A stretch of DNA of 64,000 nucleotides from Holothuria scabra. Its lineage: Eukaryota > Echinodermata > Holothuroidea > Aspidochirotida > Holothuriidae. Each line of letters begins with the position of its first letter. Position 1 is the first letter of the stretch. The notes beneath the pieces were generated by a model. It ran no database searches. It was not told where the DNA came from and saw only the letters and a program-made list of their open reading frames with translations. Positions 14,601-23,364 of this stretch are shown one piece after another. The stretch spans positions 12,284,866-12,348,865 of the forward strand of contig CM074185.1 of NCBI GenBank assembly GCA_037179385.1. The letters are read 5' to 3'. The translations under genes and the position numbers were made by a program.

Positions 14601-17600
14601 CAGAGTCAGCTCTGCAGGTTAGTAGCTTGGCTGTTATGATATGGTTCCATCAGGGAGCTTGGGGATACGATGATTTGAAAGGAGGTTTGCATGGTCAAGG
14701 TCACACAGTAATACATCTCTGGTATCATTCTTGGCATTTCTGTTTTGCCTATACAGGATTAGGAAGTACACACAAAAGTTATTGATTCCTTGCCGAAGGC
14801 AGGCAAGGAATCTATGCGGTGGTGATGTCGTGTGTGTGTGTGTGTGTGTATGTGTGTGTGACGCCCGCTTGTAAACACGATATCTCAAGAGGGATAACTC
14901 TGAGAGATCTCAAACTTGGCATGTAGATTGCCCACATTGAGTAGAAGGTCCCTATTATTTTTGGTGGAGGTCAAAGGTCATTTGGGGTCACCAGGGGTCA
15001 AATGGTAAATACCTTGGAAATTGCTTGTAAACACGATATCTCCAGAGGTAAAAATGTGAGTTATCTCATACTTACCATGCAGATTGCCCATGTTGATTAG
15101 ATGATCCCTATTGTTTTTGGTGGAGGTCAAAGGTCATTTGAGGTCACCAGAGGTAAAAAGGTCAAAACCTTGTAAACACTGTATCTCAAGAAGGGTAACT
15201 GTGAGGGCTCTTATACATAGCATGTGGATTGTCCATGTTAAGTAGATGATCCCTATTGTTTTTTGGTGGAGGTCAAAGGTCATCTGGGGTCACCAGAGGT
15301 CAAAACATCAAAACTTTGTAAACAGTATATCTCAAGAAGAGTAACAGTGAGGGATCTCATACTTAGCATGTGGATTATCCATATTGAGTAGATGATCCCT
15401 ATTGTTTTTTCTGGAGGTCAAAGGTCATTTAGGGTCATCAGAGGTTAAACCTTGCACATACTCTCAAAAAAGGTAACTGTTAGGGTTAATATTCATTAGT
15501 GCATAGGGTGAAGAGTTTTGAATGGCATGGGTAATGTAAGATACATCTGGTAAGCTTTTGAAACCCACTTCATTATGTAAATGATCAAGTTGGGTACTTT
15601 CAAAATATGTACTAAAGCAATCTCACTGTATTAAGAATGTCTAAAGTGCATAAAAGTGCATTTGGTACAGTATTTATGTCGATTTTGGTTTGAAGTTTTG
15701 CCCTATAACATTATTGCCAGTATAAATACTCATAAGAGTAAGTGGGTAGAAGAAAATCTTAAAAAGGAAAAAAACTGTTCATCAGGCTGACATGTTAGGT
15801 AATTTATCTCTGTCATAGGTATGCTGATTTTGCCATAAGTATCTTGGCCTATAGATTTTCATGAAATATGTGAGTTAAACAAAGGCTGTATGAGGGTTAT
15901 TTGGGGACATAGCCTGAATATATTGGAGAAAGCTTCCATGCCCACAAAGCAGAAGAATTGTTCAGTGGGGAACTTCATAAGTGTAAACTTTGAACAGATC
16001 AAGTGCTCTGTATGATGCCCAAAATTTCTTTTAGAACATACAAGCATTGTTTCTTCCATAACCGTAAAGAAAATATGAAGATAACATTAAATTTAGTATC
16101 AAAGATTGTTAAAAGTTACAGACAAACCTTGTGCCACTGTCCTCATAAGGACATGGAAGTGGGAACTAGATCATTAAATACACCACGGGTAATTAGTTTT
16201 ACAAAAAGAACTAAATAACTGATCATTTGGATCAAATACCCGAGCATGCTTGAACTGAGATTGCCTAATTGAATGAATCAAATTGTAACTGACCCACCAG
16301 AGTCTGTGAAAATTGTTGGTCACTGTTATCTTTAATACCTAATTCATCACATTTGACTGCCACAGTGTCCTGAGGGGGTTTCTCATTGAATCATACAGCT
16401 CAATGGCTTTAACCATTTCCTACCTGTCTGGAGATCTAGTCTGACACTTATTTAGCCCTCTCAGTAAGGCTTGTTTTTCAGAAAGTACTGCAGTTCAGGT
16501 AATCAAAACTAGCAAGTGGTATCTACTGTGTATCAAACAAAGGACACTTGACTTGTACTCTGTTTTGTGGTGTTCCTACAAGCAGACTAATTAAGGCAAA
16601 TTACAAATCTTGTTAATTTCTGGATTATTAGGGTTCCCATTTTTTGTTAATTTTCAAGGATTTCATAGTCACTGGGAAGGTCATTACACCAAAACACAAA
16701 TACAAAAGGACCACCACTAATAGCCAAGGTTACACCTTTCTGTTGAGATGTCTCTACTGTATGTTCCAATTTATGGATGACTGTTAGGATTAGGGCTTGT
16801 TGTAACACTAACCTCAATGCAGTCAACTTTTTGGATCATAGAGACATCATTATATAGAGAGCTATCCTCAATACCCCAAATTTTTATTTAAAGGAGCATG
16901 CTTCAAAAATATCTCTTTATCAAGTTAATAGACAACATAATTTACCTGCATCATAACTGTGTGGGAGATTTCTTTTGTTTGTGGACGTCAAAGGTTGAGG
17001 TCACAAAAGGGCAAAACCTTGAAGACATGACATTTTGTGTGGTTATTGAACTGTGGAGGGATCCCATACTCAGTTTGTGAATTGCTCATATTTAGCATGT
17101 TGATGGTCTTTTTAGGTAGTTGCTCCCTATTGTTTTAAGTGAGTGTGAAAGGTCATTTTGGGTCACATGATCTCAAAAGGTTTTGACCTTACTAGTATAC
17201 CTCAGTATTTGTGAGGGATCGCATGCTTGTCATGTGGGCATCCATGTTCATTATTACAATATATCATATGGCAAGGAATCACTAAGCCTTTTGGCTTTCT
17301 AGTTTGTTGTCTGGTTTGACAGGTTTTCTGCACTGTTACAGCATTGCCAGATGTCAGGGAACCAGAGTGGCATAGCCACAGGGATGGTTTTGAGTGTTGA
17401 TTACCCCCATGACCCAACCTTGGAATGCAAAAAGCACCTTAAAATAGCAGTTTTTTTCCTTCTCACCTTAGACTTTTCCCTCATATTGTCCTCAACCCCC
17501 CCTCCCTTTCCCCGTGACACAATCCTGGCTAGGCTTCTGGGGAAACAACAGGAATATTTATAGTCATTCGAAGCTTGGTGACACCTTTGAAAAAATATCA

Positions 17601-19927
17601 TTCAAGTTTTGTGCAGAAATGAGCACAAGAATTTATATCTGGCTAATCTGGTTGCCCCAAAAATTAGACTTCTGCTGTAACAGCTTATGTGCATGTCATG
17701 AATTGTTAAGGGAGGGGGTTAGATGAATTAATTTATTTCAGTTAAACAGTCATTTCAAGTTTGATTGCATCTGCTCTTAAATTGTTTGTGGCACAGTTCT
17801 ACTTGTAAAAGAATTGTTCTGCATAAGCTATTTGTCTAAGGATTGATTTACTTTAATGAGATGGTGTTCTAGAAATGATATTGGAGCTCTTCTATAAGTA
17901 AAAAAAGAAATTCCTTTTCGGCAGTTTCACAGCTTATCTTCATTCTTTTGAGTGGACCTTAAAGTATTAGCATAATGGTCAATTACCCCTGTAGCCTGCT
18001 CAGCTTAGCTGCAGGGGCTCTAAATCCATTCCATCTTTTATCTCTTTACTGGAAGAATTATACTTGATCCTACTATTGTAATGTATGTATTTTCTGAATA
18101 TGGATTAAACTGCTTTAGCTTAGCAGAAGTAGCAACAGCTAGGCTTTATATTGAAGGAACATAGCTTACCAGTTGGATAACTATTATACTCTCTCATGTT
18201 CCAGTCCCGCAGGAGAGGACCCAGGTAATGACCATCAGGGTCCAGACCATAGCAGAAAGAAAAGTCACAGTCGGAGCAGGGAAGAAGATGACAAGTCAAG
18301 CCACAATCATGAGAGGTCTAGAAGCAAAGGCAGGGAGAAGCGTAGTCGCAGTCGAGAAAAAAGAAACCGTAGTAGAGACAGGGAGAGGAGGCGTAGTAGA
18401 GAAAGAAGAAGTAGAAGCAGGGACAGACATCAGCGGAGTAAGGAAAGAAGACGAAGTCGGAGTCGTACCCCGGAGCGAAAACGCATTGTCAAGGATGATG
18501 ACAGGCGTAAAAGAGTCAGCCCTCCACGGGATAAGAGGCGGAGTAGGAGCAGAGAGAGAGATCGCAGAAAACGAAGTCGTAGCAGGGAACGGAGGAAATC
18601 AAGGTAATTGTTTAAAAAAACTTACTTTTAATCAAAGAGATCTTAGTCTTAGATCTAGTGAAGGCTTCCTTGCATCAACTTGTTGTTCAAGTGCTGGCAT
18701 TAAAATGCACAATTCCCTAAGTTGTCATTGCTCAATGACAAGTCCCAGAAACGAAATATTGGCCTGATGGAAATTTCAGCTCTGTTCCCCCATAAACTGT
18801 TATGTAAGGTTGTAATCAGGTCAGACGTAGGTCTTTGTACTACTGAATTCCCATCCAAAAATTTTGAAAGGAATTTTGGAAGGTGGCCATATTTTCAGCC
18901 CCATTGCCAATGGTCTGTGAGAGTTGTAAATACTCTTGAAGAGATTTCTGCACACGGCAGCCCGTTTTTTTTTTTGTTTTATTATTATTATTATATCTGA
19001 AAAGATGTACATTTTCAATACCTCAAGATGATGGTTTTGTGAATACTGGGTGTTTCAGGGGCAAACATTTGCTATTGAAACTTAACGTAAATCCCATGAT
19101 TTCTAGTGGCATTTTGACATGCCACCATTAAGCACGGCTGTCATTTCTTTTCAATTACCACAGCTATTCCCCTCCCATAATTCACCTCCCCCTCCCCAAA
19201 TTTTTGTCTGCCTCTTTCTTCCTTTACTTTCTTTCCCTTCTCTCCTGTGGTTCTTGAATTTCTTTCACAGACATTAAGACACAAATGCCAACATTTTGTC
19301 TTTGTTAGACTGATTGCTTCATTCTTTATATAGAACCTACTGCCATTGTGCTTGGTGCTTCTTTTTCTAAAATCCTCCTGATCCTCTGGCAAAGGTCTGT
19401 TTTGTGAAACCAAACTTCAGCTGCCCCCCCCCCAAGAAGCTATTGCATCCACTGAAGGACAATACTTGACCAACTTCATGTGGTGGAAAGGTGGAAAGTG
19501 AAGGGAAGCATAGCCACACTTATGTTGTCAATACTTACACAAGGCATTTGTGGGTATTTACATTGAAGTACTTTAATTGTATGCTGATGTTAATCATGTC
19601 AGCTATGAACTTGTCATGAACGGAAAATTGTTTAGTGCAGAATCCATGACAACACTCTTAGCTATTTTTTCATCGACTCGATATGGACTTGTACATAATG
19701 CCAAATCTTTTCAAAGCTGAGAGATGAAATTGGTGATCACAATTTTTTCCATGATTTCATTTTCTAGAAGTCGGGAAAGGAAAAGCCCAGTTCGCAGAGC
19801 AACACCGGTGGACTTTGCTGATGAACTACGCCGTGAGCGGGAGCGGCAGAAGAGACAGGGAAAACGTTCAAGTAGGAGCAAAAGTCGAGAAAGAACAAAC
19901 AGAAGATCAAGATCTCATTCCAGGTGA
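2456..19927 (+). CDS. PRPF38B: PRPF38B, pre-mRNA-splicing factor 38B (8 coding exons, 408 aa)
   Basis: Joined coding exons: 2456-2614, 4669-4737, 7174-7325, 7751-7811, 12039-12161, 13368-13471, 18205-18603, 19768-19927. All junctions are GT/AG and phases agree throughout, giving 408 residues. Residues about 8-190 form a PRP38 domain, recognised by stretches such as SSPYFK, LKTYHEVIDEIY, LEPWERGSR, GMCGGVRGVGAGGIVS, HTDSPYIRGLGFMYIRY, and EWFSTLFPRIPVPV. Residues about 195-408 are an arginine/serine-rich tail with many RS, RSRS and RERR runs. The PRP38 family acts in the nucleus in spliceosome activation around the U4/U6.U5 tri-snRNP; the B paralogue is the one with the long RS tail. The protein is shorter than the roughly 546-residue human one, mostly in the tail. 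A splice acceptor at 2437 implies an upstream non-coding exon that I could not place. The stop could be bypassed by an AG/GTGATG donor (see findings). The family assignment is firm; the exact C-terminus is less so. Confidence 0.93.
3035..3350 (-). repeat. Interspersed repeat family C, reverse copy
   Basis: Reverse-orientation relative of the segments near 5220 and 33995. Shared features are the C-rich CCCCCACCC block, the CATTTCCATAAAAATTAGAAA stretch, and the AAATTGCACTGTACAGGGG and CTTGAAGTAAGC words. The boundaries are approximate and no coding capacity is present. Confidence 0.55.
3539..3713 (-). mobile_element. hAT-type MITE with CAGTGTTGTAA termini, copy 2
   Basis: A 175-bp element with the same termini and GAGTCA-rich interior as the copy at 1909, in the opposite orientation. 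The 8-bp flanks ACTATAAT and GCTATAAG agree at six positions. Confidence 0.82.
4669..4737 (+). CDS. PRPF38B: PRPF38B coding exon 2
   Basis: Encodes residues 54-76 (VDHLEPWERGSRQTSG to GMCGG). The acceptor is TTCTTTAG/GTGG and the donor GGG/GTAAGT. It is in phase 0 at both ends. It continues the PRP38 domain exactly where exon 1 stops. Confidence 0.93.
5220..5460 (+). repeat. Interspersed repeat family C, forward copy
   Basis: Shares GTGCCCTTGGACAAAG, GTGCAATCTGA, TTTTAAAGG, TAGGTGTCCTTTTCT and TTTATGGAAATGAAA with the copy at 33995-34290. It lies in PRPF38B intron 2. Ends were not resolved. Confidence 0.55.
5923..6123 (+). mobile_element. Helentron-like non-autonomous element, short copy (H1)
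   Basis: Begins TCCTTTCC...GGCAGGCAAGGAATC, then GATGGTGATGTCGTGTG and a TG-rich stretch. It ends AAGGAATCACTAAGC, a hairpin (AAGC TTTTT GGCTT) and CTGG followed by T. The same 5' and 3' ends occur in the 2.5-kb copy at 14787. At 201 bp this copy lacks the tandem array. Confidence 0.65.
6124..6290 (-). repeat. Interspersed repeat family C, reverse partial copy
   Basis: Reverse-orientation match to the family C 3' half (CTTGGTTTCTTATTTAAGAA, TTTGCAGCAATGGTCAAACT, GGGGCCATGAAA). It directly abuts the Helentron-like end at 6123, so that element probably inserted into it. Confidence 0.45.
7174..7325 (+). CDS. PRPF38B: PRPF38B coding exon 3
   Basis: Encodes VRGVGAGGIVSSAYCL through GLGFMYI plus two bases of an arginine codon. 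The acceptor is TTCCATAG/GTTC and the donor ATCAG/GTCCGT. It contains the highly conserved HTDSPYIR core of the PRP38 family. Confidence 0.94.
7751..7811 (+). CDS. PRPF38B: PRPF38B coding exon 4
   Basis: A 61-bp exon completing the split arginine and encoding YSQPPQDLFDWFEPFFEDEE. The acceptor is TTCTGTGCAG/G and the donor GAG/GTAGGT. A decayed partial repetition of nearby sequence follows in the intron near 7830-7890 but has no splice signals of its own. Confidence 0.93.
8337..10789. other. PRPF38B intron 4 interior, possible 2.45-kb TTAA-flanked segment
   Basis: Most of intron 4 shows no gene or recognisable family. The only structure is TTAA followed by CCCTTTTCTGCC at the left, and CAACGAAGGGG followed by TTAA at the right. 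This resembles the TTAACCC termini of the MITE at 43774. The inverted match is short and imperfect and no transposase frame is visible. Confidence 0.25.
12039..12161 (+). CDS. PRPF38B: PRPF38B coding exon 5
   Basis: Encodes EIDPKAGSGAPMTIGQMV through STLFPRIPVPVAK, the C-terminal part of the PRP38 domain. The acceptor is TTTCACAG/GAAA and the donor AAA/GTAAGT. The 4.2-kb intron before it is the second longest in the gene. Confidence 0.94.
12232..12470 (+). mobile_element. tRNA-derived SINE, copy 1
   Basis: The head has a pol III A-box-like TGGGTAGAGCATC (about 12243-12255) and a B-box-like GGAGTTCAACTCC (12277-12289). The body follows as GGTCATACCAAAGACTTTAA, CCTACTGCCATTGTGC and AGCCACAACTGGAAAAAAGG. 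The same body recurs at 37682, 47330, 61417 and 61764. It lies in PRPF38B intron 5. It is not a functional tRNA: the anticodon arm is decayed and there is a long non-tRNA tail. Confidence 0.75.
12642..13211. mobile_element. TTAA-flanked non-autonomous DNA element (570 bp)
   Basis: Terminal inverted repeats AGGCATATTCTGG / CCAGAACATGCCT (12 of 13 match), each flanked by TTAA (12638-12641 and 13212-13215). There is no transposase. It fills most of PRPF38B intron 5 between the SINE and exon 6. Confidence 0.78.
13368..13471 (+). CDS. PRPF38B: PRPF38B coding exon 6
   Basis: Encodes DIERRFAERKKLYPGKG and a charged linker (EDVKEDAAVTKEGSRKA) joining the PRP38 domain to the RS tail. The acceptor is TTTCCAG/GATA. 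The donor GCGAG/GTAATG is used because reading through meets a stop 2 bases later and the phase (2) matches the next exon. Confidence 0.88.
14651..14786 (+). mobile_element. hAT-like element copy 2, left part
   Basis: Starts CAGGGAGCTTGGGGAT and aligns with the left part of the complete element at 29763, sharing TTTGAAA(G/T)GAGGTTT and GTATCATTCTTGGCATTTCT. It is interrupted at 14786/14787 by the Helentron-like element, with its continuation at 17303. Confidence 0.65.
14828..14862. repeat. TG microsatellite
   Basis: An alternating TG tract with one TA interruption, inside the Helentron-like element just after its 5' palindrome. The same position in the related element at 51770 also carries a TG tract. 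Confidence 0.9.
14871..15480 (+). repeat. ~145-bp tandem array within the Helentron-like element
   Basis: Units begin GTAAACACGATATCTCAAGA near 14871, 15030, 15171 and 15317, with a shortened fifth near 15450. Each full unit contains GTAGATGATCCCTATTGTTT-like sequence, then GGTGGAGGTCAAAGGTCA and GGGGTCACCAG. The AGGTCA-A-AGGTCA motif is at 14968, 15124, 15270 and 15415. Confidence 0.88.
17303..17990 (+). mobile_element. hAT-like element copy 2, right part (with nested MITE)
   Basis: Aligns with the interior and right half of the element at 29763, sharing TTTGTTGTCTG, GCATTGCC-GTCAG, AGTTTGATTGCATCTGCTCT, TTGTTCTGCAT, TTGTCTAAGGATT and CAGCTTATCTTCATTC. A small hAT MITE occupies 17363-17539. 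The right terminal repeat is eroded, so the end is approximate. Confidence 0.65.
17363..17539 (+). mobile_element. hAT-type MITE of the CAGTGGCGTAGCCA family, older copy
   Basis: Ends CAGAGTGGCATAGCCACAGGG and CTGGCTAGGCTTCTG. The interior shares CATGACCCAACCTTGGAATG, TTTTCCCTCA and GACACAATCCTGGCTAGGC with the well-preserved copy at 49156. It interrupts the hAT-like element homologous to 29763. Confidence 0.75.
18205..18603 (+). CDS. PRPF38B: PRPF38B coding exon 7 (RS domain)
   Basis: A 399-bp exon coding for the first RS segment, with RSRSRE, KKSHSRSRE, RRSRSRD and ERRRSRSRTPE runs. The acceptor is TGTTCCAG/T and the donor TCAAG/GTAATT, phase 2 at both ends. Purine-rich codons (AGR, CGR, GAR) make this the least complex coding stretch of the gene. 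The other open frame across it is a shadow. Confidence 0.9.
19333..19361 (+). repeat. SINE body fragment
   Basis: AGAACCTACTGCCATTGTGC followed by TTGGTGC matches the central body of the tRNA-derived SINE at 12232. It lies in PRPF38B intron 7. Confidence 0.5.
19768..19927 (+). CDS. PRPF38B: PRPF38B coding exon 8 and stop
   Basis: Encodes RSRERKSPVRRATPVDF and a charged DELRRERERQKRQGK segment, then a final RS run ending RSHSR and TGA at 19925-19927. The acceptor is TTTTCTAG/AAG. The DELRRERERQKR part resembles the FDRELEREKERQR segment of the vertebrate tail. Because AGG/TGA overlaps a possible AG/GTGATG donor, a further 3' exon cannot be excluded. Confidence 0.82.
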
Positions 19928-19934
19928 TGGATTC

Positions 19935-20310
19935 CATGTCTCTCATAGATCTAGAAGGAACCCAAAACCATTGTACACAGGTTGCTACTGGCCAGATCAT
20001 GTTCCTCTTAGATCTGGAAGGGCCAAAAAATATTGTTCTTAGGCTGTGACTGGCTGGGCCATGTCCCGCTAAGGTATGTAAGGGACCCCAAAGCATTGTA
20101 TACAAGGTACTACTAGCCAGGCAATGTCCCTCGTAGGTATGAAAGGGACCCACAAACATTGTACACAGGCTGCCACTGGCTGGGCCATGTCCCTCTTAGA
20201 TATGGAAGGGACCCCAAAACATTGTACAAAGGTTACTGGCTGGGCAATGTCCCACTATGTATAAAAGGTTTGGAAAGGACCCCAAAACATTGTTTAAAGG
20301 CTGTCTGAGC
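19935..20310 (+). repeat. 62-bp tandem array just downstream of the PRPF38B stop
   Basis: Six diverged units of about 62 bp, each with CCATGTCCCTCTTAG(G/A)TATG, AAGGGACCCCAAAACATTGT, ACA(C/A)AGG and CTGGCTGGGC. The array starts 8 bp after the stop codon. A minus-strand open frame over it is a by-product of the repeat period. Confidence 0.88.
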
Positions 20311-20689
20311 TTGATGGTGGACTTGGAGATTTCCTGATTTTTAATGAGAAAAGAAAATACCTCTCATTTTTGTCCTGCTTCAAGTAGATTCTGGAAGTAA
20401 AGGAAGTCAAAAATGGTCAAATGGTTATCAAGCCTTTTTTGGACAGAGAGGGTCATGCCGTAGAATGTCCTGTTCAGAAAGTATCTGAGATTAATATGCA
20501 AAATGTCAAACAGACTTATTTTATCTACTTGCGGCTGGAGTTGAAAGAAGTTGTTACTGATATTGTGGTCCAATACATTAATCCATGATGAATGCTCAGA
20601 GCTGAAACTGTAGGTATAATCTTAGTAGGTGGTTAAGTCCATATTGCATTTGCAAAATATATTTTCCTTCTGATAGAGAGGAAGTAAGA

Positions 20690-21215
20690 GTCAAAATTTA
20701 ATTTTCACATGGAAAGGAGAATTTGCACAAGTGGTTGAAATTTCCCTTCAAATTGGTTAACTCAAAATATTAATTACAGAATGGAATCACTAGATTTGTA
20801 TTTTAAAGTGATTTTGAGGGCAGCAGATGTTTTGTCTACCACTTCCTGTTTTGACATCGAATGCTTGGTTTGTTTTGTTTTTCTGTTGCATTGACCTTGA
20901 GGTTAATAGAGATTGGAGCATCCTGTGGGGAGTGCAAAATTTGCAAAGTTCTGATGCTAGATATGCAATCATATTCTGATGACATTGAATCATTGAGGAG
21001 AAAATTGGTTGTTAGGTTGAAGAAAAAAAAAACTTAATTTATCTGAGTATATGATGTTATGAATACTTGCTTTAAGTTCACTTCTTGTTGAAAATGTGAC
21101 AACTTTACTGACTGTTATCTTGAGAATTATACATCAGTTTCCCATGCAAATTTCACCAGAATTCTTAGAATAGCTTCCTCTCTAATGCACCAAAACTTAA
21201 TATAACCTTTGACCC
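20690..21215 (+). repeat. Interspersed repeat family E, copy 1
   Basis: Similar over about 500 bp to 32545-33215. Shared words include AAATTTCC(C/A)TTCAAAT, GTTTTGTTTTTC, TTGACCTTG, GGGGA(G/A)TGCAAA, TATGCAATCA and TTGAGGAGAAA. No terminal structure was resolved. Confidence 0.55.
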
Positions 21216-22707
21216 TTCCCCGAAGTTGAGAAGGAAATTGATGACCTAATACTAAAGCTTTATACATTTCATTTGAAGCCACTTTTAGAAAAGAAACATT
21301 ACAGCATCATGGAACAAATAGATAGCTTCCAGTAGAGATCAGTCACACTATATCTAGGGGGATCGGTGCTTTGTCGTGTGCATATTGAGCAAGGGCATTG
21401 TTAAGAATAAGTTGAAGCAGGAGCCACTCTTAGTCAAAAAGTGTCTCCTGGCTTCCTAGTCATTGGTCCAACAAGGAGACTCTTTGTGTTCATCATGATT
21501 TGCAATGTTGTAAACATATTAGGGACTTCAAGGATGATTAGGGCAGACTTTGATAAAAACAAAAAAGTGGCATCTGGTGGCATTACTTTAGCTTTAATGC
21601 TGTTTGGTTGAAAAGGGTGCTAAACAGGGCCAGATAGCACTCTCTTTTTGTAAAAAGGTCCTTACAGTTTACATGTTTCTGTAGCCATGTTGATTTTTCT
21701 AGTGACATTGATATTAGAATTATTTTACAAAATTTCCTGTGTTTTCCAAAAGGCTAGTTCAAGGGTCCTCTTTATTAAATGTTTACAGATAAGAGACAAC
21801 GGTAGATACAAGTGACATCCCAGTCTATAATGGTTGCAGTATAGGAACGGCAGGGTATAGTAAGCATCCAGACTTATTGGGCACATTTTGAGAGTTCAAG
21901 GATCCCCACCCAGCAGAGCTTATTACTCTTTACCTGCACCACACTATGGAGATTAGAGATATATAGGAAAAAAAGGGTTTGGGAGCTGTTGTTGTCTCTT
22001 GACCATTGCTGCCATTGTCTTGATGGCTGTTCATTCCCCAAGAGTGTCTTGATAAGCTGTTGTACTGGACAAGTTAGATTTTCCTTGTGCACATGGGTGT
22101 GAATTCTGGGTTAGGGAAGAGAGACGGGACTGACAGGTCCCCTCTCTCAATATTTTGGAAATGGATCCCTTCACTTGAGATTTTTGCACAGCAAGCTTTT
22201 GACTGATGCGGCCATATCCCCTCCATATTGAAATAAACACAGATGTTACTGTTTGCATCTGGAGATTTCACCTCTTTTATACTCATATTCACCAGCTTCT
22301 TTCATTTTTCATAGAATCAGTACCCAATTACGTTGTGATCAGTGCATCGAGTTTTTAAACTAAGGTGTTGTGTAAAAAGCTTTCCATTTTTTTTCTTTAT
22401 ACTGCTCTCTCAGAAAAGTTCAATTTTTGGAAAGAGTTACTGTACCAGTTTTTTTTTTTTTTGTTTTTTCAAAATACAGTTAAAAAATTGAACAAAATTT
22501 GTTACGGTCATTTTTATGAACAAGTGGGTTGCATAGATAGCTCTTAGTGAGAAAAGCAGGGCATGTTTTACCTATACCCAGACAGATGGTATTAACATCC
22601 ATTTTACCACAATCTATATACATACCTTGATGTGAATCCATATCTGTTAACATGTATTCATGATGGGCCATTGAACAAATGGTATGTATCTTGTCTACCT
22701 TGGCTTT
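21216..22707. other. Intergenic, nothing recognised
   Basis: AT-rich DNA 3' of PRPF38B. Short open frames only, with no domain-like sequence. It may hold part of the PRPF38B 3' UTR; no poly(A) signal could be assigned. Confidence 0.4.
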
Positions 22708-23079
22708 AGGGCTGTGAACTTGTAGGGATTAACCGCTAAACGATCGCATGTGGAATAAACCTTTAGTACAGAGCTACAGGGGATTAATTGCAAAACCTGT
22801 TTTTGAGAGTTTTTTATCCATTTGTATACTCTGATGATCCCTGGTTTTAGTTAAATGGAACATTCTGGGCATATTTGGACCTTGTAGACTTCAAAGTTTC
22901 AAAATTTGATTTTACCATGCAAGATGACAACTATTTATTATTTCTGCATTACATTCAGTATCAGTCACTACATACTGAAATAATTTTTATGTGATAAGGT
23001 AATCGCGATTAATCGCTAAACGATCGCAAATTTTTGAGGTTAAACATTTAGTTATTTTGCTAAAGGTTCACAGCCCTAA
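22708..23079. mobile_element. hAT-like MITE with AGGGCTGTGAAC termini
   Basis: Terminal inverted repeats AGGGCTGTGAAC / GTTCACAGCCCT. Next to them is a subterminal motif GATTAA(C/T)CGCTAAACGATCGCA present near both ends in the same orientation. Flanks TTGGCTTT and TTGGTTTT match at seven of eight positions if the right end includes two extra A residues. No coding capacity. Confidence 0.72.
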
Positions 23080-23150
23080 TTGGTTTTTCAATGGCAAAAT
23101 GCAAGCTTATGTATTTTGTGTTTTCTCCCCTCTTCAAAGAAGTCACAATA

Positions 23151-23364
23151 GAGGCTTTTCACATGACGTCATAATACTCTCCGGCGGCCATGTTGGAGTA
23201 CATGTAACTACGTAGTAAACCATACGGGACGCGCTTGCTCATTGAATTTGTACATACCATGCATGTCACAGTGCGAACTGTGCAGTGCGTTCGGCACAAA
23301 GCCACGTGTATTTGGCATGAGTGTCCTCCAGCATGGCGGTTCTGTGACGTAATTGCAAAGCCTC
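23151..23364. mobile_element. TA-flanked MITE carrying a TGACGTCA site
   Basis: Terminal repeats TAGAGGCTTTTCA / TGCAAAGCCTCTA flanked by TA on both sides (23149-23150 and 23365-23366). Subterminal TGACGTCA at 23164-23171 and TGACGTAA on the other side. A related copy is at 60599-60744. Confidence 0.72.

Larger units (their letters stand above)
14787..17302 (+). mobile_element. Helentron-like non-autonomous rolling-circle element, long copy (H2)
   Basis: A 2.5-kb element with subterminal inverted repeats GATTCCTTGCC (14785-14795) and GGCAAGGAATC (17271-17281), a TG microsatellite, and four to five tandem ~145-bp units. The 3' end has the hairpin AAGCCTTTTGGCTT followed by TCTAG. It sits between T and T inside an older hAT-like element, whose sequence resumes with TTTGTTGTCTG at 17303. 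Subterminal inverted repeats, an internal tandem array, a 3' stem-loop and a T/T insertion site are the described hallmarks of Helentron-associated elements. No Rep/helicase is encoded. Confidence 0.65.

Noticed and set aside
14871..15480. CRISPR-like regular repeats
   Set aside because: Units of about 145 bp are directly adjacent and diverged, with no short repeat/spacer alternation, in a eukaryotic intron.
18228..18767. 179-residue plus-strand open frame
   Set aside because: Shadow of the RS-domain exon in another frame, running into the intron; the RS frame has correct splice phases.
19764..20159. 131-residue minus-strand open frame
   Set aside because: Its repetitive GP(F/L)HT..GH pattern is the reverse reading of the 62-bp array and of the last PRPF38B exon; no splice or family support.
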